A model generated the notes under the pieces. That model was not told the origin of the DNA, made no database searches, and saw only the letters and a program-made list of their open reading frames with translations. DNA of 64,000 bases from Cellulomonas timonensis (GTDB lineage Bacteria; Actinomycetota; Actinomycetes; Actinomycetales; Cellulomonadaceae), in the NCBI RefSeq assembly GCF_900046455.1, contig NZ_FCOT01000008.1, positions 1-64,000 of the forward strand. The letters run 5' to 3'. A program made the translations under genes and the position numbers. Positions 48,200 to 56,162 of this stretch are shown here, piece after piece (the stretch's first letter is position 1; each line of letters begins with the position of its first letter).

Positions 48200-49578
48200 C
48201 GGGCCACCTCCACGACATCCCCGGATGCGGACTCGGGCGTGGACTCAGACGCGGACACGGGCGCGGGCTCGGCGACCGGCTCGATCGCGGCCGCCAGGGC
48301 CTGGTCCAGGTCCCAGAGGATGTCCTCGACGTCCTCCAGTCCCACGCTGATCCGCACCAGGTCCTCGGGGACGCCCGCGGTGAGCAGCTGCTCGGGGCTG
48401 AGCTGCTGGTGGGTGGTGGACGCCGGGTGGATCACCAACGTGCGAGAGTCGCCCACGTTCGCGAGGTGGCTGGCGAGCTGCAGCGACTCGATGAACCTGC
48501 GGCCCACGTCGCGCCCGGTGCGATCGGACGTGGCCGCCAGACGGAACGCGAACACCGCGCCCGGCCCAGCGGGCAGGTACCGCAGGGCCCGCTCATAGTG
48601 CGGGTGGCTGGGCAGCCCGGCCCATGCGACGGAGGCGACACGGTCGTCTGCCTCGAGCCACTCGGCCACAGCGCGCGCGTTCGCCAGGTGGGCGTCGAGC
48701 CGCTGGGGGAGGGTCTCCACGCCCTGCAGCAGCTGGAACGCCGACTGCGCCGACAGCGCCGGGCCGATGTCGCGGAGCTGCTCGCTGCGCAGCTTGGTGA
48801 GGAACCCGTACTCGCCGAAGTTCTCCCACCAGCTCACCCCGCCGTAGGACGGGACGGGCTCGGTCATCTGCGGGAACTTGCCGTTGCCCCAGTTGAACCG
48901 GCCCGACTCGACGACGACGCCGCCCAGCGTGGTGCCGTGGCCGCCCAGGAACTTGGTGGCGGAGTGGATGACGATGTCCGCGCCGTGCTCGATGGGCCGG
49001 ATGAGGTACGGCGTCGACAGCGTGGCGTCCACCACCAGCGGGACGCCCGCGGCGTGGGCCACCTCGGCGAGGCCCTCGAGGTCGGCGACCTCCCCGGACG
49101 GGTTCGCGACGACCTCGGTGTAGACGACCTTGGTCTCCGGCCGGATGGCCGCGGCGTAGTCCGCCGGGTCGGTGCCCGCGACGAAGGTGGTCTCCACGCC
49201 GAACCGGCGCAGGGTCACGTCGAGCTGGGTGACAGTGCCGCCGTAGAGCTGCGCGGACGCGACCACGTGGTCGCCGGCGCCCACGAGCGCGGCGAACGTG
49301 ATGAACTCCGCCGCCATGCCCGAGGCAGTGGCCACCGCGCCGATGCCGCCCTCGAGCGACGCGATCCGCTCCTCCAGGGCCGCGACCGTGGGGTTGCCGA
49401 TGCGGGAGTAGATGTTCCCGTACTTCTGCAGCGCGAACAGGTTCGCGGCGTCGTCCGTGTCCTGGAAGACGAATGAGGTCGTCTGGTAGATGGGGACGGC
49501 GCGTGCGCCGGTGGCGGCGTCGGGGATCCCCCCTGCGTGCAGGGCCCGCGTGCGGAATCCCCAGCGTCGGTCGGTCAT
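48196..49578 (-). CDS. metY: O-acetylhomoserine sulfhydrylase / aminocarboxypropyltransferase
   Basis: 460 residues. A PLP enzyme making homocysteine from O-acetylhomoserine and sulfide. WGFRTRALHAG and YQTTSFVFQD open it; the PLP Lys is in IHSATKFLGGHG; YSRIGNPTVAALEERIASLEGG and VGDSRTLVIHPASTTHQQL are MetY-type. A Ser/Glu/Pro tail of about 30 residues follows. I chose the ATG at 49578 because AAGGAGG lies seven bases upstream. It starts 22 bp after the acs stop and is coupled to the CoA-binding gene. Expression should follow the Cys-rich leader upstream of ssuB if the whole unit is one transcript. Confidence 0.94.
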   Translation of the reverse strand: MTDRRWGFRTRALHAGGIPDAATGARAVPIYQTTSFVFQDTDDAANLFALQKYGNIYSRIGNPTVAALEERIASLEGGIGAVATASGMAAEFITFAALVGAGDHVVASAQLYGGTVTQLDVTLRRFGVETTFVAGTDPADYAAAIRPETKVVYTEVVANPSGEVADLEGLAEVAHAAGVPLVVDATLSTPYLIRPIEHGADIVIHSATKFLGGHGTTLGGVVVESGRFNWGNGKFPQMTEPVPSYGGVSWWENFGEYGFLTKLRSEQLRDIGPALSAQSAFQLLQGVETLPQRLDAHLANARAVAEWLEADDRVASVAWAGLPSHPHYERALRYLPAGPGAVFAFRLAATSDRTGRDVGRRFIESLQLASHLANVGDSRTLVIHPASTTHQQLSPEQLLTAGVPEDLVRISVGLEDVEDILWDLDQALAAAIEPVAEPAPVSASESTPESASGDVVEVAR

Positions 49579-49600
49579 TGACTTGCCTCCTTGGTCGATC

Positions 49601-51685
49601 TCACTCAAGTGTGGTGGGCCGGCTCGCGAGCAGCTCGGCGATGTCGTCCACGGCCCAGGGGTTCTGCAGCGACGTCACGTCGCCGAGCGGGTCCTCGTCG
49701 AGGAGCTGGGCCAGCAGGCGGCGCATGATCTTGCCCGATCGGGTCTTGGGCAGGTCGGGGACGAGCAGCACGTCGCGGGGCTTGGTCACCGGCCCGATGG
49801 CCCGCCCGACGTGGGCGCGCAGGTCCTCGCGCAGCGCGGCCGTGGCGGCGTGCCAGGCGGCCGTGTCCAGCGTGCCGTCCGCATGGCGCGCGGGAGCCTG
49901 CGTCGGGATGACGAAGGCCGCGACGGCCTGGCCGGTCACCGCGTCCCGCACCCCGGCCACCCCGGCCTCGCCCACCGACGCGTGCGCCACCAGCGCCGAC
50001 TCGATCTCGATGGTGGACAGCCGGTGGCCGGAGACGTTGACCACGTCGTCGATGCGGCCGAGCAGCCAGATGTCGCCATCCGCGTCCCACGACGCGCCGT
50101 CACCCGCCAGGAAGTACCCCTGGCCGTCGACGCCCCGGCCTGCGAAACGGCGCCAGTACGCGTCGAGGTAGCGCTGCTCGTCGCCCCAGACCGTGCGGGC
50201 CATGCCGGGCCATGGGCGGTCCACGACCAGGTAGCCGCCCGAGCCGAACGGCACCGGCTCGCCCCGGTCGTCCACCACCTTCGCGGAGATCCCCGGCAGC
50301 GGGCGCGTCGCCGAGCCCGGCTTGAGGGTCGTCGAGCCGGGCAGCGGCGCGATCATCGCCGCGCCCGTCTCGGACTGCCACCAGGTGTCGACGATCGGCG
50401 CGCGGCCACCGCCGACCTGCTCGTGGAACCACACCCACGCCTCGGGGTTGATGGCCTCGCCGACGGTGCCGAGCAGACGGATGCTCGACAGGTCGTACGT
50501 GCCCGGCAGGCCGTCCGGGAACCACGTCATCAGCGTGCGCAGCAGCGTGGGGGCCGTGTAGTACGTCGTGACGCCGTAGCGCTCGATGACCTCGAGGTGA
50601 CGCTCGCGGTGCGGGGTGTCGGGCGTGCCCTCGTAGATGACCTGCGTGAGCCCGTTGGCCAGCGGGCCGTAGATCTCGTAGGTGTGCGCGGTGACCCAGG
50701 CCAGGTCGGCGGTGCACCAGTGCACGTCGTCGGGCTTGGCGTCGAAGTGGGCCCAGTGCGCCCAGGCGGCGTGCGTGAGGTAGCCGCCGGTGGTGTGCAC
50801 CAGGCCCTTCGGCTTCCCGGTGGTGCCCGAGGTGTAGATGATGAACAGCGGGGTCTCGGAGTCGAAGGACTCGGCCTCGTGCACGTCGGGCACGTCGGCG
50901 ATGGCGTCGTGCCACCATACGTCCCGGCCCGGCGTCCACGCGACGTCCTGGCCGGTGCGCCGCACCACGAGCACGTGCTCGACGTGGTCGATGCCCTCGA
51001 CCGCGGCATCGGCGGCGGACTTCACCTCGACGGCCTGGCCGCGCCGGAACTGCCCGTCGCTGGTGACCAGCACCTTGGCGCCGGTGTCCTGCACCCGGAA
51101 CCGCACGGCCTCCGCGGAGAACCCGCCGAAGACCAGTGAGTGCACCGCGCCTATCCGGGCGATGGCCAGGGTGACGACCACCGTCTCGGCGATCACCGGA
51201 AGGTAGACGACTACCCGGTCGCCCTTGCCGACGCCGAGCGCGGTGAGCGCGTGCGCGGCCTGCGCGACCTCGCGCTGGAGCTGGGCGTAGGTGATGGAGC
51301 GGCGGTCGCCGCGCTCGCCCTCGACGTGCAGCGCGACCTTGTCGCCGCGCCCCGCGTCGACGTGTCGGTCCACGCAGTTCACGGCCGCGTTGAGCCGCCC
51401 GCCCACGAACCACTGCGCCTGCGGCACGGTCAGCTCGTCGAGCTCGCCGCCGGGGACGGGAACCGCGGGGGACCAGGTGTGCGCGGTGTGCCAGGGGGTG
51501 TCCCACTGGAGCCGGCGTGCGGCGTCCTCCCAGAAGGCGATCGGGTCGGCGGCGGCCGCCGCCAGGAGCCGGGCGTGCTCGGCCGGGCCGATGTTGGCCT
51601 GCGCGGCGAACTCGGCGGGCGCCGGGAACGTGCGGTCCTCGATCTGCAGCGCGGAGATCGTCGGGTTGCCCACGTCGGTGCTCAC
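49601..51685 (-). CDS. acs: Acetyl-CoA synthetase (AMP-forming)
   Basis: 694 residues. It activates acetate to acetyl-CoA through acetyl-AMP. ATP-binding loop YTSGTTGKPKG, then VDTWWQSETGAAMIAP, GDEQRYLDAYW, YFLAGDGASWDADGDIWLLGRIDDVVNVSGHRLST and the C-terminal PKTRSGKIMRRLL, whose Lys is the acetylation-controlled residue. Length is a little above E. coli Acs (652). The GTG at 51685 overlaps the ssuC stop (GTGA) and follows GGAGG. Placement between a sulfonate permease and metY suggests a role in supplying acetyl groups for O-acetyl amino acids; that is inference. Confidence 0.94.
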   Translation of the reverse strand: MSTDVGNPTISALQIEDRTFPAPAEFAAQANIGPAEHARLLAAAAADPIAFWEDAARRLQWDTPWHTAHTWSPAVPVPGGELDELTVPQAQWFVGGRLNAAVNCVDRHVDAGRGDKVALHVEGERGDRRSITYAQLQREVAQAAHALTALGVGKGDRVVVYLPVIAETVVVTLAIARIGAVHSLVFGGFSAEAVRFRVQDTGAKVLVTSDGQFRRGQAVEVKSAADAAVEGIDHVEHVLVVRRTGQDVAWTPGRDVWWHDAIADVPDVHEAESFDSETPLFIIYTSGTTGKPKGLVHTTGGYLTHAAWAHWAHFDAKPDDVHWCTADLAWVTAHTYEIYGPLANGLTQVIYEGTPDTPHRERHLEVIERYGVTTYYTAPTLLRTLMTWFPDGLPGTYDLSSIRLLGTVGEAINPEAWVWFHEQVGGGRAPIVDTWWQSETGAAMIAPLPGSTTLKPGSATRPLPGISAKVVDDRGEPVPFGSGGYLVVDRPWPGMARTVWGDEQRYLDAYWRRFAGRGVDGQGYFLAGDGASWDADGDIWLLGRIDDVVNVSGHRLSTIEIESALVAHASVGEAGVAGVRDAVTGQAVAAFVIPTQAPARHADGTLDTAAWHAATAALREDLRAHVGRAIGPVTKPRDVLLVPDLPKTRSGKIMRRLLAQLLDEDPLGDVTSLQNPWAVDDIAELLASRPTTLE

Positions 51686-52602
51686 GCCCACCTCCGCAGC
51701 AGCGACTTCTCGGCGACACCGATCAGCGAGTCGGTGAGCTTGCCGATGACGGCAAGCAGCACGATCGCGAGGATCGTCCGGTCGACGCGGCCGTTCTGGC
51801 TGGAGTCGAGCAGCAGGAACCCGAGGCCCATCGAGGAGTTCAGCAGCTCCGCGGCCACCAGGAACAGCCACGACTGCGCGAGGGCGAGGCGCAGCCCGGA
51901 GATGACGGTGGGCACCACGGCGGGGAGCTGGACGCGGGCGAGCAGGCGCGCGCCGGTGAGCCCGTACGCGCGGCCGGCTTCGACGAGGTGCGGGTCCACA
52001 TGCCGCAGCGCGCCCGCGACGGTGGTGTAGACGGGGAAGAACGAGCCGATCGCGATGAGGATGAGCTTGGAGTCCTCGTTGATGCCGACCCACAGCAGCA
52101 GCAGCGGCACCCAGGCGAGCGACGGGATCGCGCGCACCGCGCCAAGCGTCGGGGCCAGCAGCACGTCGCTGACCCGGGACAGCCCGACCAGCGCGCCCAC
52201 CGCGAGCCCGAGGAGCGAGCCGACGATGAAGCCGATGAGCACGCGCTGCGTCGAGATCGCCACGTACTGGCCGAGCAGCCCGCGCTCGGCCAGGTCGATC
52301 GCGGCGAGCCAGACCGACTCAGGCGACGGGAGCAGGTGCGCGGCCACCCGGCCGCTGGTGGTGGTCCACTGCCACAGCGCCAGCAGGAGCAGGGGGAGCA
52401 CCAGGCCCGCCCCGGCCCGCACCGCACGGCGGCTGGTGAGGACACGGCGCCGCCCGCCCGACGGCGCGTCATCCGACCGGCGCGGGCCGGAGGGCTCACG
52501 GCCCGCGGTGTCGAACGGGTTGAACGCGCGCACGGCGGGCAGCGTCCGGCCGGTGTCGTCCGTGACCGGGCCGACGCCGGGGATCCCGACGGGGACGGAC
52601 AT
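51682..52602 (-). CDS. ssuC: Sulfonate/taurine-type ABC transporter permease
   Basis: 306 residues. A long polar N-terminus (about 55 residues) precedes six or so hydrophobic segments (LVLPLLLLALWQW, LIGFIVGSLLGLAVGALVGL, LILIAIGSFFPVYTTVAGAL). The EAA loop is LVEAGRAYGLTGARLLARVQLPAVVPTVI. SsuC/TauC family, importing organosulfonates; nitrate or other anions cannot be excluded by this gene alone, but the metY/cysteine-leader context favours sulfur. Start ATG at 52602. A 14-bp hairpin lies just upstream. Confidence 0.87.
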   Translation of the reverse strand: MSVPVGIPGVGPVTDDTGRTLPAVRAFNPFDTAGREPSGPRRSDDAPSGGRRRVLTSRRAVRAGAGLVLPLLLLALWQWTTTSGRVAAHLLPSPESVWLAAIDLAERGLLGQYVAISTQRVLIGFIVGSLLGLAVGALVGLSRVSDVLLAPTLGAVRAIPSLAWVPLLLLWVGINEDSKLILIAIGSFFPVYTTVAGALRHVDPHLVEAGRAYGLTGARLLARVQLPAVVPTVISGLRLALAQSWLFLVAAELLNSSMGLGFLLLDSSQNGRVDRTILAIVLLAVIGKLTDSLIGVAEKSLLRRWA

Positions 52603-52657
52603 GAGTGCTCCTGAGGTGTGCGTGGTGCGGTTCCGCCGCGGGGGAGGCGACGGTGGC

Positions 52658-52692
52658 GCCCCTGGCCCGGCCGCGCGGGCCGGGCCAGGGGC
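52658..52692 (-). promoter_or_regulatory. Intercistronic hairpin between ssuA and ssuC
   Basis: GCCCCTGGCCCGGC (52658-52671) pairs perfectly over 14 bp with GCCGGGCCAGGGGC (52679-52692), with a 7-nt loop. It starts 10 bp after the ssuA stop and has no T tract. Such structures stabilise the 3' end of a binding-protein message or partly terminate, raising binding protein over permease. Confidence 0.6.
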
Positions 52693-52701
52693 TGTGGTGC
52701 G

Positions 52702-53754
52702 TCAGCCCGTGACGTTCGCGGGGTCGGCCTTCTTCACGTACGTGTCGTCGAGCAGCTTCGCCAGGGCGTCATCGATGAGCTGCTGGCTGGCGACGTCGCC
52801 GGACTCGACGAAGATCGGGCCGACGATCTCGAGCACCTTGCGCTGCGCCTCGCCGGGGGCCGGGTCGACCGCGAGGTTGGTGCGCTCGGTGATGACCGTC
52901 TTCGCGACGGCCGGGTCGATGCCCGCGACCTCGGCGAGGATCGCGACGACCTCATCGGGGTTCTCCTGGGCCCAGGCGCGCGCCTTCTCATAGGCGTCCA
53001 CCACGAGCTGGGCCAGGTCGGGGCTCTTCTCCAGGAAGGTCTCCGTGGCGTTGAGGAACCCGTAGGTGTTGAAGTCGATGTTCCGGTAGACGAGCTTCGA
53101 GCCGGCGGTGGCCTCGCTGGCCGCCATCAGCGGGTCGAGCCCCGACCACGCGGCGACGGCGCCGGACTCGAGCGCGGCCTTGCCGTCGGCGTGCTGCAGG
53201 TTCTGCACCTCGACCTCGTCGAGGCCGACGCCGGCCTCCTCGAGCGCCTGCAGCAGGAAGAAGTACGGGTCGGTGCCCTTGGTGGCGGCCACGGACTTGC
53301 CCTTGAGATCGGCCACCGACGTGATGTCCGAGCCCTGCGGGACGACGATCGCGGCCCACTCCGGCTGGGAGTAGATGTCGATGGCGACGATCGGCGAGCC
53401 GTTCGAGCGGGCGAGCAGCGCGGCCGATCCGGCCGTGGAGCCCACGTCGATGGCGCCCGCGCGGAGCGCCTCGTTGGCCTTGTTCGAGCCTGCCGACTGC
53501 ACCCAGTTGACCGTGACGTCGTCGCCGAGCGTGGCCTCGAGCCAGCCCTGGTCCTTGATGACCAGGCTCAGCGGGTTGTACGTCGCGAAGTCGAGCGTGA
53601 GCGTGTCGGCGCTCCAGCCCTCGGCGGCGACCTCGGTGGCGTCGGGCTCGGGGGCCTTGTCGGTGACGCCACCCTCTCCGCTCACGCACCCGCTGAGCAG
53701 CAGGGCGGCGGCGAGCGTCGTCGCTGTCAGCGACAGGGCGGTACGGATCTGCAT
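52702..53754 (-). CDS. ssuA: Aliphatic-sulfonate-type ABC substrate-binding lipoprotein
   Basis: 350 residues. Lipoprotein signal ending ALLLSGC. The mature part is an NMT1/SsuA-type periplasmic-binding fold: TYNPLSLVIKDQGWLEA, VNWVQSAGSNKANEALRAGAIDVGSTAGSAALLARSNGSP, LKGKSVAATKGTDPYFFLLQALEEAGV. The SAGS and GSTAG segments contact the anionic ligand in this family. The exact sulfonate is unknown. It sits between ssuB (48 bp upstream) and ssuC (99 bp downstream). Confidence 0.88.
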   Translation of the reverse strand: MQIRTALSLTATTLAAALLLSGCVSGEGGVTDKAPEPDATEVAAEGWSADTLTLDFATYNPLSLVIKDQGWLEATLGDDVTVNWVQSAGSNKANEALRAGAIDVGSTAGSAALLARSNGSPIVAIDIYSQPEWAAIVVPQGSDITSVADLKGKSVAATKGTDPYFFLLQALEEAGVGLDEVEVQNLQHADGKAALESGAVAAWSGLDPLMAASEATAGSKLVYRNIDFNTYGFLNATETFLEKSPDLAQLVVDAYEKARAWAQENPDEVVAILAEVAGIDPAVAKTVITERTNLAVDPAPGEAQRKVLEIVGPIFVESGDVASQQLIDDALAKLLDDTYVKKADPANVTG

Positions 53755-53802
53755 GGTCTCTCCCGGGCTGCCTCTTCTACACCTCTGACGCTGCCGACGA
53801 CC

Positions 53803-54630
53803 TTACGGCTGATCAGGGTCCGGCTGGGGCCGGTGGTGGGTGTCGACGCCGAGTCCCTCGAGCAGGCTCGCGCGCAGCGCGGCGAGGGCCGCGTCGGCGC
53901 GGTCGCGGGGGCGTGCGCCCGGGACGTCGATGACGGACTGGATCGAGCTGTCCGCGGCGTGCTCGGCGGCGAGGGTGGTCAGCAGGATCACGCGGTCGGC
54001 GAGGTAGAGCGCCTCCTCCACGTCATGCGTCACCAGCAGCACGGTGGTGGGCTCGGCGGCGTGCACGTCGAGCAGCAGGTCCTGCATCTTCAGGCGGGTC
54101 AGCGCGTCGAGGGCGCCGAAGGGCTCGTCGAGCAGCAGCACGCCGGGGTTGCGGGCAAGGGCCCGGGCCAGCGACGCGCGCTGCGCCATCCCGCCGGACA
54201 CCTGGCGCGGTCGCAGCCCGGCCGACGCGGTCAGGCCGACCAGCTCGAGCAGCTCGGCCACGCGCTGGCGGCCCTCTGGCTTCGGCGTCCCGCGGGGGAG
54301 CCCGAGCGCGACGTTCTGGCTGAGGGTCTGCCAAGGGAGCAGCCGCGGCTCCTGGAAGGCGACGGCGGTGCGCCGGTCGATGCCGGTGACCGGGGCGCCG
54401 TCGATGAGGATCTGGCCGGCGTCGGGCGTGTCCAGGCCGGACACCTGGCGCAGGAGCGTCGACTTGCCGCAGCCCGAGGGCCCGAGGATCGCGACGATCT
54501 CCCCGGCGCGCAGCCGCAGGTCGACGCCGGAGAGGACGGTGCGGGGGCCCGTCGGTGTGGTGAAGGTGCGGCGCACCCCGCTCAGGGCGACGTCGAGCGC
54601 CGAGCGCGTGCTGGTGGTCGTGATGGCCAT
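53803..54630 (-). CDS. ssuB: Sulfonate/taurine-type ABC transporter ATPase
   Basis: 275 residues. Walker A GPSGCGKST, Q-loop in VAFQEPRLLPWQTLSQNVALG, signature VSGGMAQRASLARALARNP, Walker B GVLLLDEPFGALD, switch His in VLLVTHDVEEALYLADRV: the SsuB/TauB/NrtC class. It is the first full gene of the unit. The ATG at 54630 has AGGA eight bases upstream. The 424-bp upstream gap contains a Cys-rich leader ORF, so expression probably responds to cysteine supply. Confidence 0.9.
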   Translation of the reverse strand: MAITTTSTRSALDVALSGVRRTFTTPTGPRTVLSGVDLRLRAGEIVAILGPSGCGKSTLLRQVSGLDTPDAGQILIDGAPVTGIDRRTAVAFQEPRLLPWQTLSQNVALGLPRGTPKPEGRQRVAELLELVGLTASAGLRPRQVSGGMAQRASLARALARNPGVLLLDEPFGALDALTRLKMQDLLLDVHAAEPTTVLLVTHDVEEALYLADRVILLTTLAAEHAADSSIQSVIDVPGARPRDRADAALAALRASLLEGLGVDTHHRPQPDPDQP

Positions 54631-54680
54631 GGCCGTCCTGGGGGGTCAGGCGGGCACTGTCGGCTCAGGCGGGTTCACCG

Positions 54681-54780
54681 GGGCCGGGTGCCGCGCACAG
54701 CTGCGGGCGAGGTCGTGCACCGGCCCACGCGAGCCCGGCGGGGGACCGGGGTCGTGGTGCGCGTCGAGGCGTCAGACGCG
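54681..54780 (-). promoter_or_regulatory. Hairpins between the Cys-rich leader and ssuB
   Basis: On the minus strand CGCGTC (54775-54780), made of the last two codons of the leader ORF, can pair with GACGCG (54760-54765). Further on, GGGCCGGTGC (54717-54726) pairs with GCACCCGGCCC (54681-54691) with one bulged base. These are candidates for the switch that a leader ribosome would control; no U-tract terminator is evident, so a Rho-dependent or translational mechanism is also possible. Confidence 0.45.
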
Positions 54781-54867
54781 GGGGCGGTGCGGCTGCGGAC
54801 AACAACAGCAGCGGCGGGGCCGACAGCGGCTCTGGCGGTGGCGGGAGACGGGCATCGGGTGCGACAT
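54772..54867 (-). CDS. Poly-cysteine leader peptide upstream of the ssu-acs-metY unit
   Basis: A 31-codon ORF, ATG 54867 to TGA 54772. Cys occurs at residue 15 and as a run of four at residues 20-23 (RRCCCCPQ; codons TGC TGT TGT TGT). The peptide is otherwise basic and Pro-rich, with no sign of a fold. It ends 141 bp before ssuB. Short Cys-rich ORFs are established cysteine-responsive attenuators in mycobacteria: slow decoding of Cys codons at low Cys-tRNA changes downstream expression. The position before a sulfur-assimilation unit and a second such ORF before cysK in the same window argue against chance. A second in-frame ATG at 54855 could also be the start. Confidence 0.7.
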   Translation of the reverse strand: MSHPMPVSRHRQSRCRPRRCCCCPQPHRPRV

Positions 54868-55007
54868 CGGCCGGCCTGCCTCTCCGCTCGTGAGGTGCGT
54901 CCATACTCTGAGACGCGGTGTTCACCTGGTGGGAACGGGATGAGAGTAGCGGTCAGAGGGTGGTGAGGCAACGAGTCGTCTCGACAGTCGGGCGCCCGGG
55001 CATGGCT
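54868..55007. other. Upstream region of the ssu leader
   Basis: Between the LLM-gene terminator and the Cys-rich leader ORF. It should hold the promoter of the sulfur unit. The minus strand shows a candidate -10 CAGAGT near 54904-54909, but no convincing -35 at 16-18 bp, so I do not call a promoter. No other coding sequence is supported. Confidence 0.4.
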
Positions 55008-55045
55008 CCGCCGCGGGCGCACCGCACAGCAGGCGCCCGCGGCGG
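55008..55045 (-). terminator. Terminator after the LLM oxidoreductase gene
   Basis: CCGCCGCGGGCGC (55008-55020) pairs perfectly over 13 bp with GCGCCCGCGGCGG (55033-55045). It lies 10 bp beyond the stop of the oxidoreductase gene and separates it from the ssu unit. Confidence 0.7.
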
Positions 55046-55054
55046 CCGAGGGAC

Positions 55055-56083
55055 TCAGGCGAGCAGGTCGGCGATCGCCGGCAGCATCCTCGGGTCGGTC
55101 TGCACGAGCATCGTCGTGATCGCGGTGTCCTTCCATGCGGGCAGCTGCGCGCGGATCGCCTCCGGCGGCCCCACGAGCGCGATGTCCTGCACCAGCTCGA
55201 GCGGCACCGCCGCCGCGGCCTCCGCGCGCCGGCCCTCCAGGTAGTGCGCCTGGATCTCGTCGCAGGCCTCGCCGTACCCGAGGCGGTCCAGCACGTCGCG
55301 GTGGAAGTTGGCGCCCTTCGCCCCCATGCCGCCCGCGTACAGCGCGATGAACGGCCGCACGGTGTCGGCCGCCTTCTCCACGTTCTCGCCGAGCACCACG
55401 GGGACGGTGGCCGTCACCTCGAAGGCCTCGACGGCGCTGGCCCCGGCGGGTCGTTTGGCGAAGCCGTCCGCGAGCAGCTCGCGGTACGTGGCGTCCATCC
55501 GCGGGGAGTAGAACATCGGCAGCCAGCCGTCACAGATCTCCGCGGCGAGGGCGATGTTCTTGGGGCCCTCCGCGGCCAGCAGGATCGGCAGGTCGGCGCG
55601 CAATGGGTGCACCGTGGAGCGCAGCGCCTTGCCCAGCCCGGCGCCGCCCACATAGGGGAGCTGGTAGAAGTCGCCGTCATGCGTGACGGGCGCCTCGCGG
55701 GCCAGGACGTCGCGCACGATGGCGACGTACTCGCGCGTGCGGGCCAGTGGGCGCGGATACGGCTGGCCGTACCAGCCCTCCACCACCTGCGGGCCGGACG
55801 CCCCGAGGCCGAGGGCGAACCGCCCGCCGGAGAGGTGGTCGAGCGTGAGGGCGGCCATCGCGGCGGCGGTCGGGGTGCGGGCGGAGAGCTGCGCGATCGC
55901 CGTGCCCAGACGGATCTGCGACGTGTGCGAACCCCACCAGGCGAGCGGCGTGAACGCGTCCGAGCCGTAGGCCTCAGCCGTCCACACCGAGTCCAGCCCG
56001 AGCCGGTCAGCGGCGATCACCGCCTCCTGCGCGCCGGGCGGGGGGCCCGCGGACCAGTAGCCGGTGTGATAGCCGAGTCGCAT
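55055..56083 (-). CDS. LLM-class (probably F420-dependent) oxidoreductase
   Basis: 342 residues, a luciferase-like TIM barrel. MRLGYHTGYW, ADRLGLDSVWTAEAYGSDAFTPLAWWG, IRLGTAIAQLSARTPTAAAMAALTLDHLSGGRFALGLGASGPQVVEGWYG are typical of actinobacterial F420-dependent members (LLM_F420 type). It would transfer hydride between F420H2 or FMNH2 and an unknown substrate; flavin-dependent sulfonate monooxygenases share the fold, which is notable beside a sulfonate transporter. I chose the ATG at 56083 over a TTG two codons upstream. Confidence 0.88.
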   Translation of the reverse strand: MRLGYHTGYWSAGPPPGAQEAVIAADRLGLDSVWTAEAYGSDAFTPLAWWGSHTSQIRLGTAIAQLSARTPTAAAMAALTLDHLSGGRFALGLGASGPQVVEGWYGQPYPRPLARTREYVAIVRDVLAREAPVTHDGDFYQLPYVGGAGLGKALRSTVHPLRADLPILLAAEGPKNIALAAEICDGWLPMFYSPRMDATYRELLADGFAKRPAGASAVEAFEVTATVPVVLGENVEKAADTVRPFIALYAGGMGAKGANFHRDVLDRLGYGEACDEIQAHYLEGRRAEAAAAVPLELVQDIALVGPPEAIRAQLPAWKDTAITTMLVQTDPRMLPAIADLLA

Positions 56084-56162
56084 CGCCAAGCCTCATCTCG
56101 TCGTCGAGAGACCCCATCCTGCACGGTGGGCGGCCGTCTGTCCGCTAGACGGCCAGCCGATG

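Noticed and set aside
54665-54925. An 86-codon minus-strand ORF starting with MNTASQSMDAPHERRG, overlapping the Cys-rich leader region
   Set aside because: Product is Pro/Arg/Ala low complexity; the shorter Cys-rich ORF in another frame explains the region better.
54631-54960. A classical SAM or cobalamin riboswitch upstream of the ssu unit
   Set aside because: I found no conserved riboswitch core; the Cys-rich ORF gives a simpler explanation.
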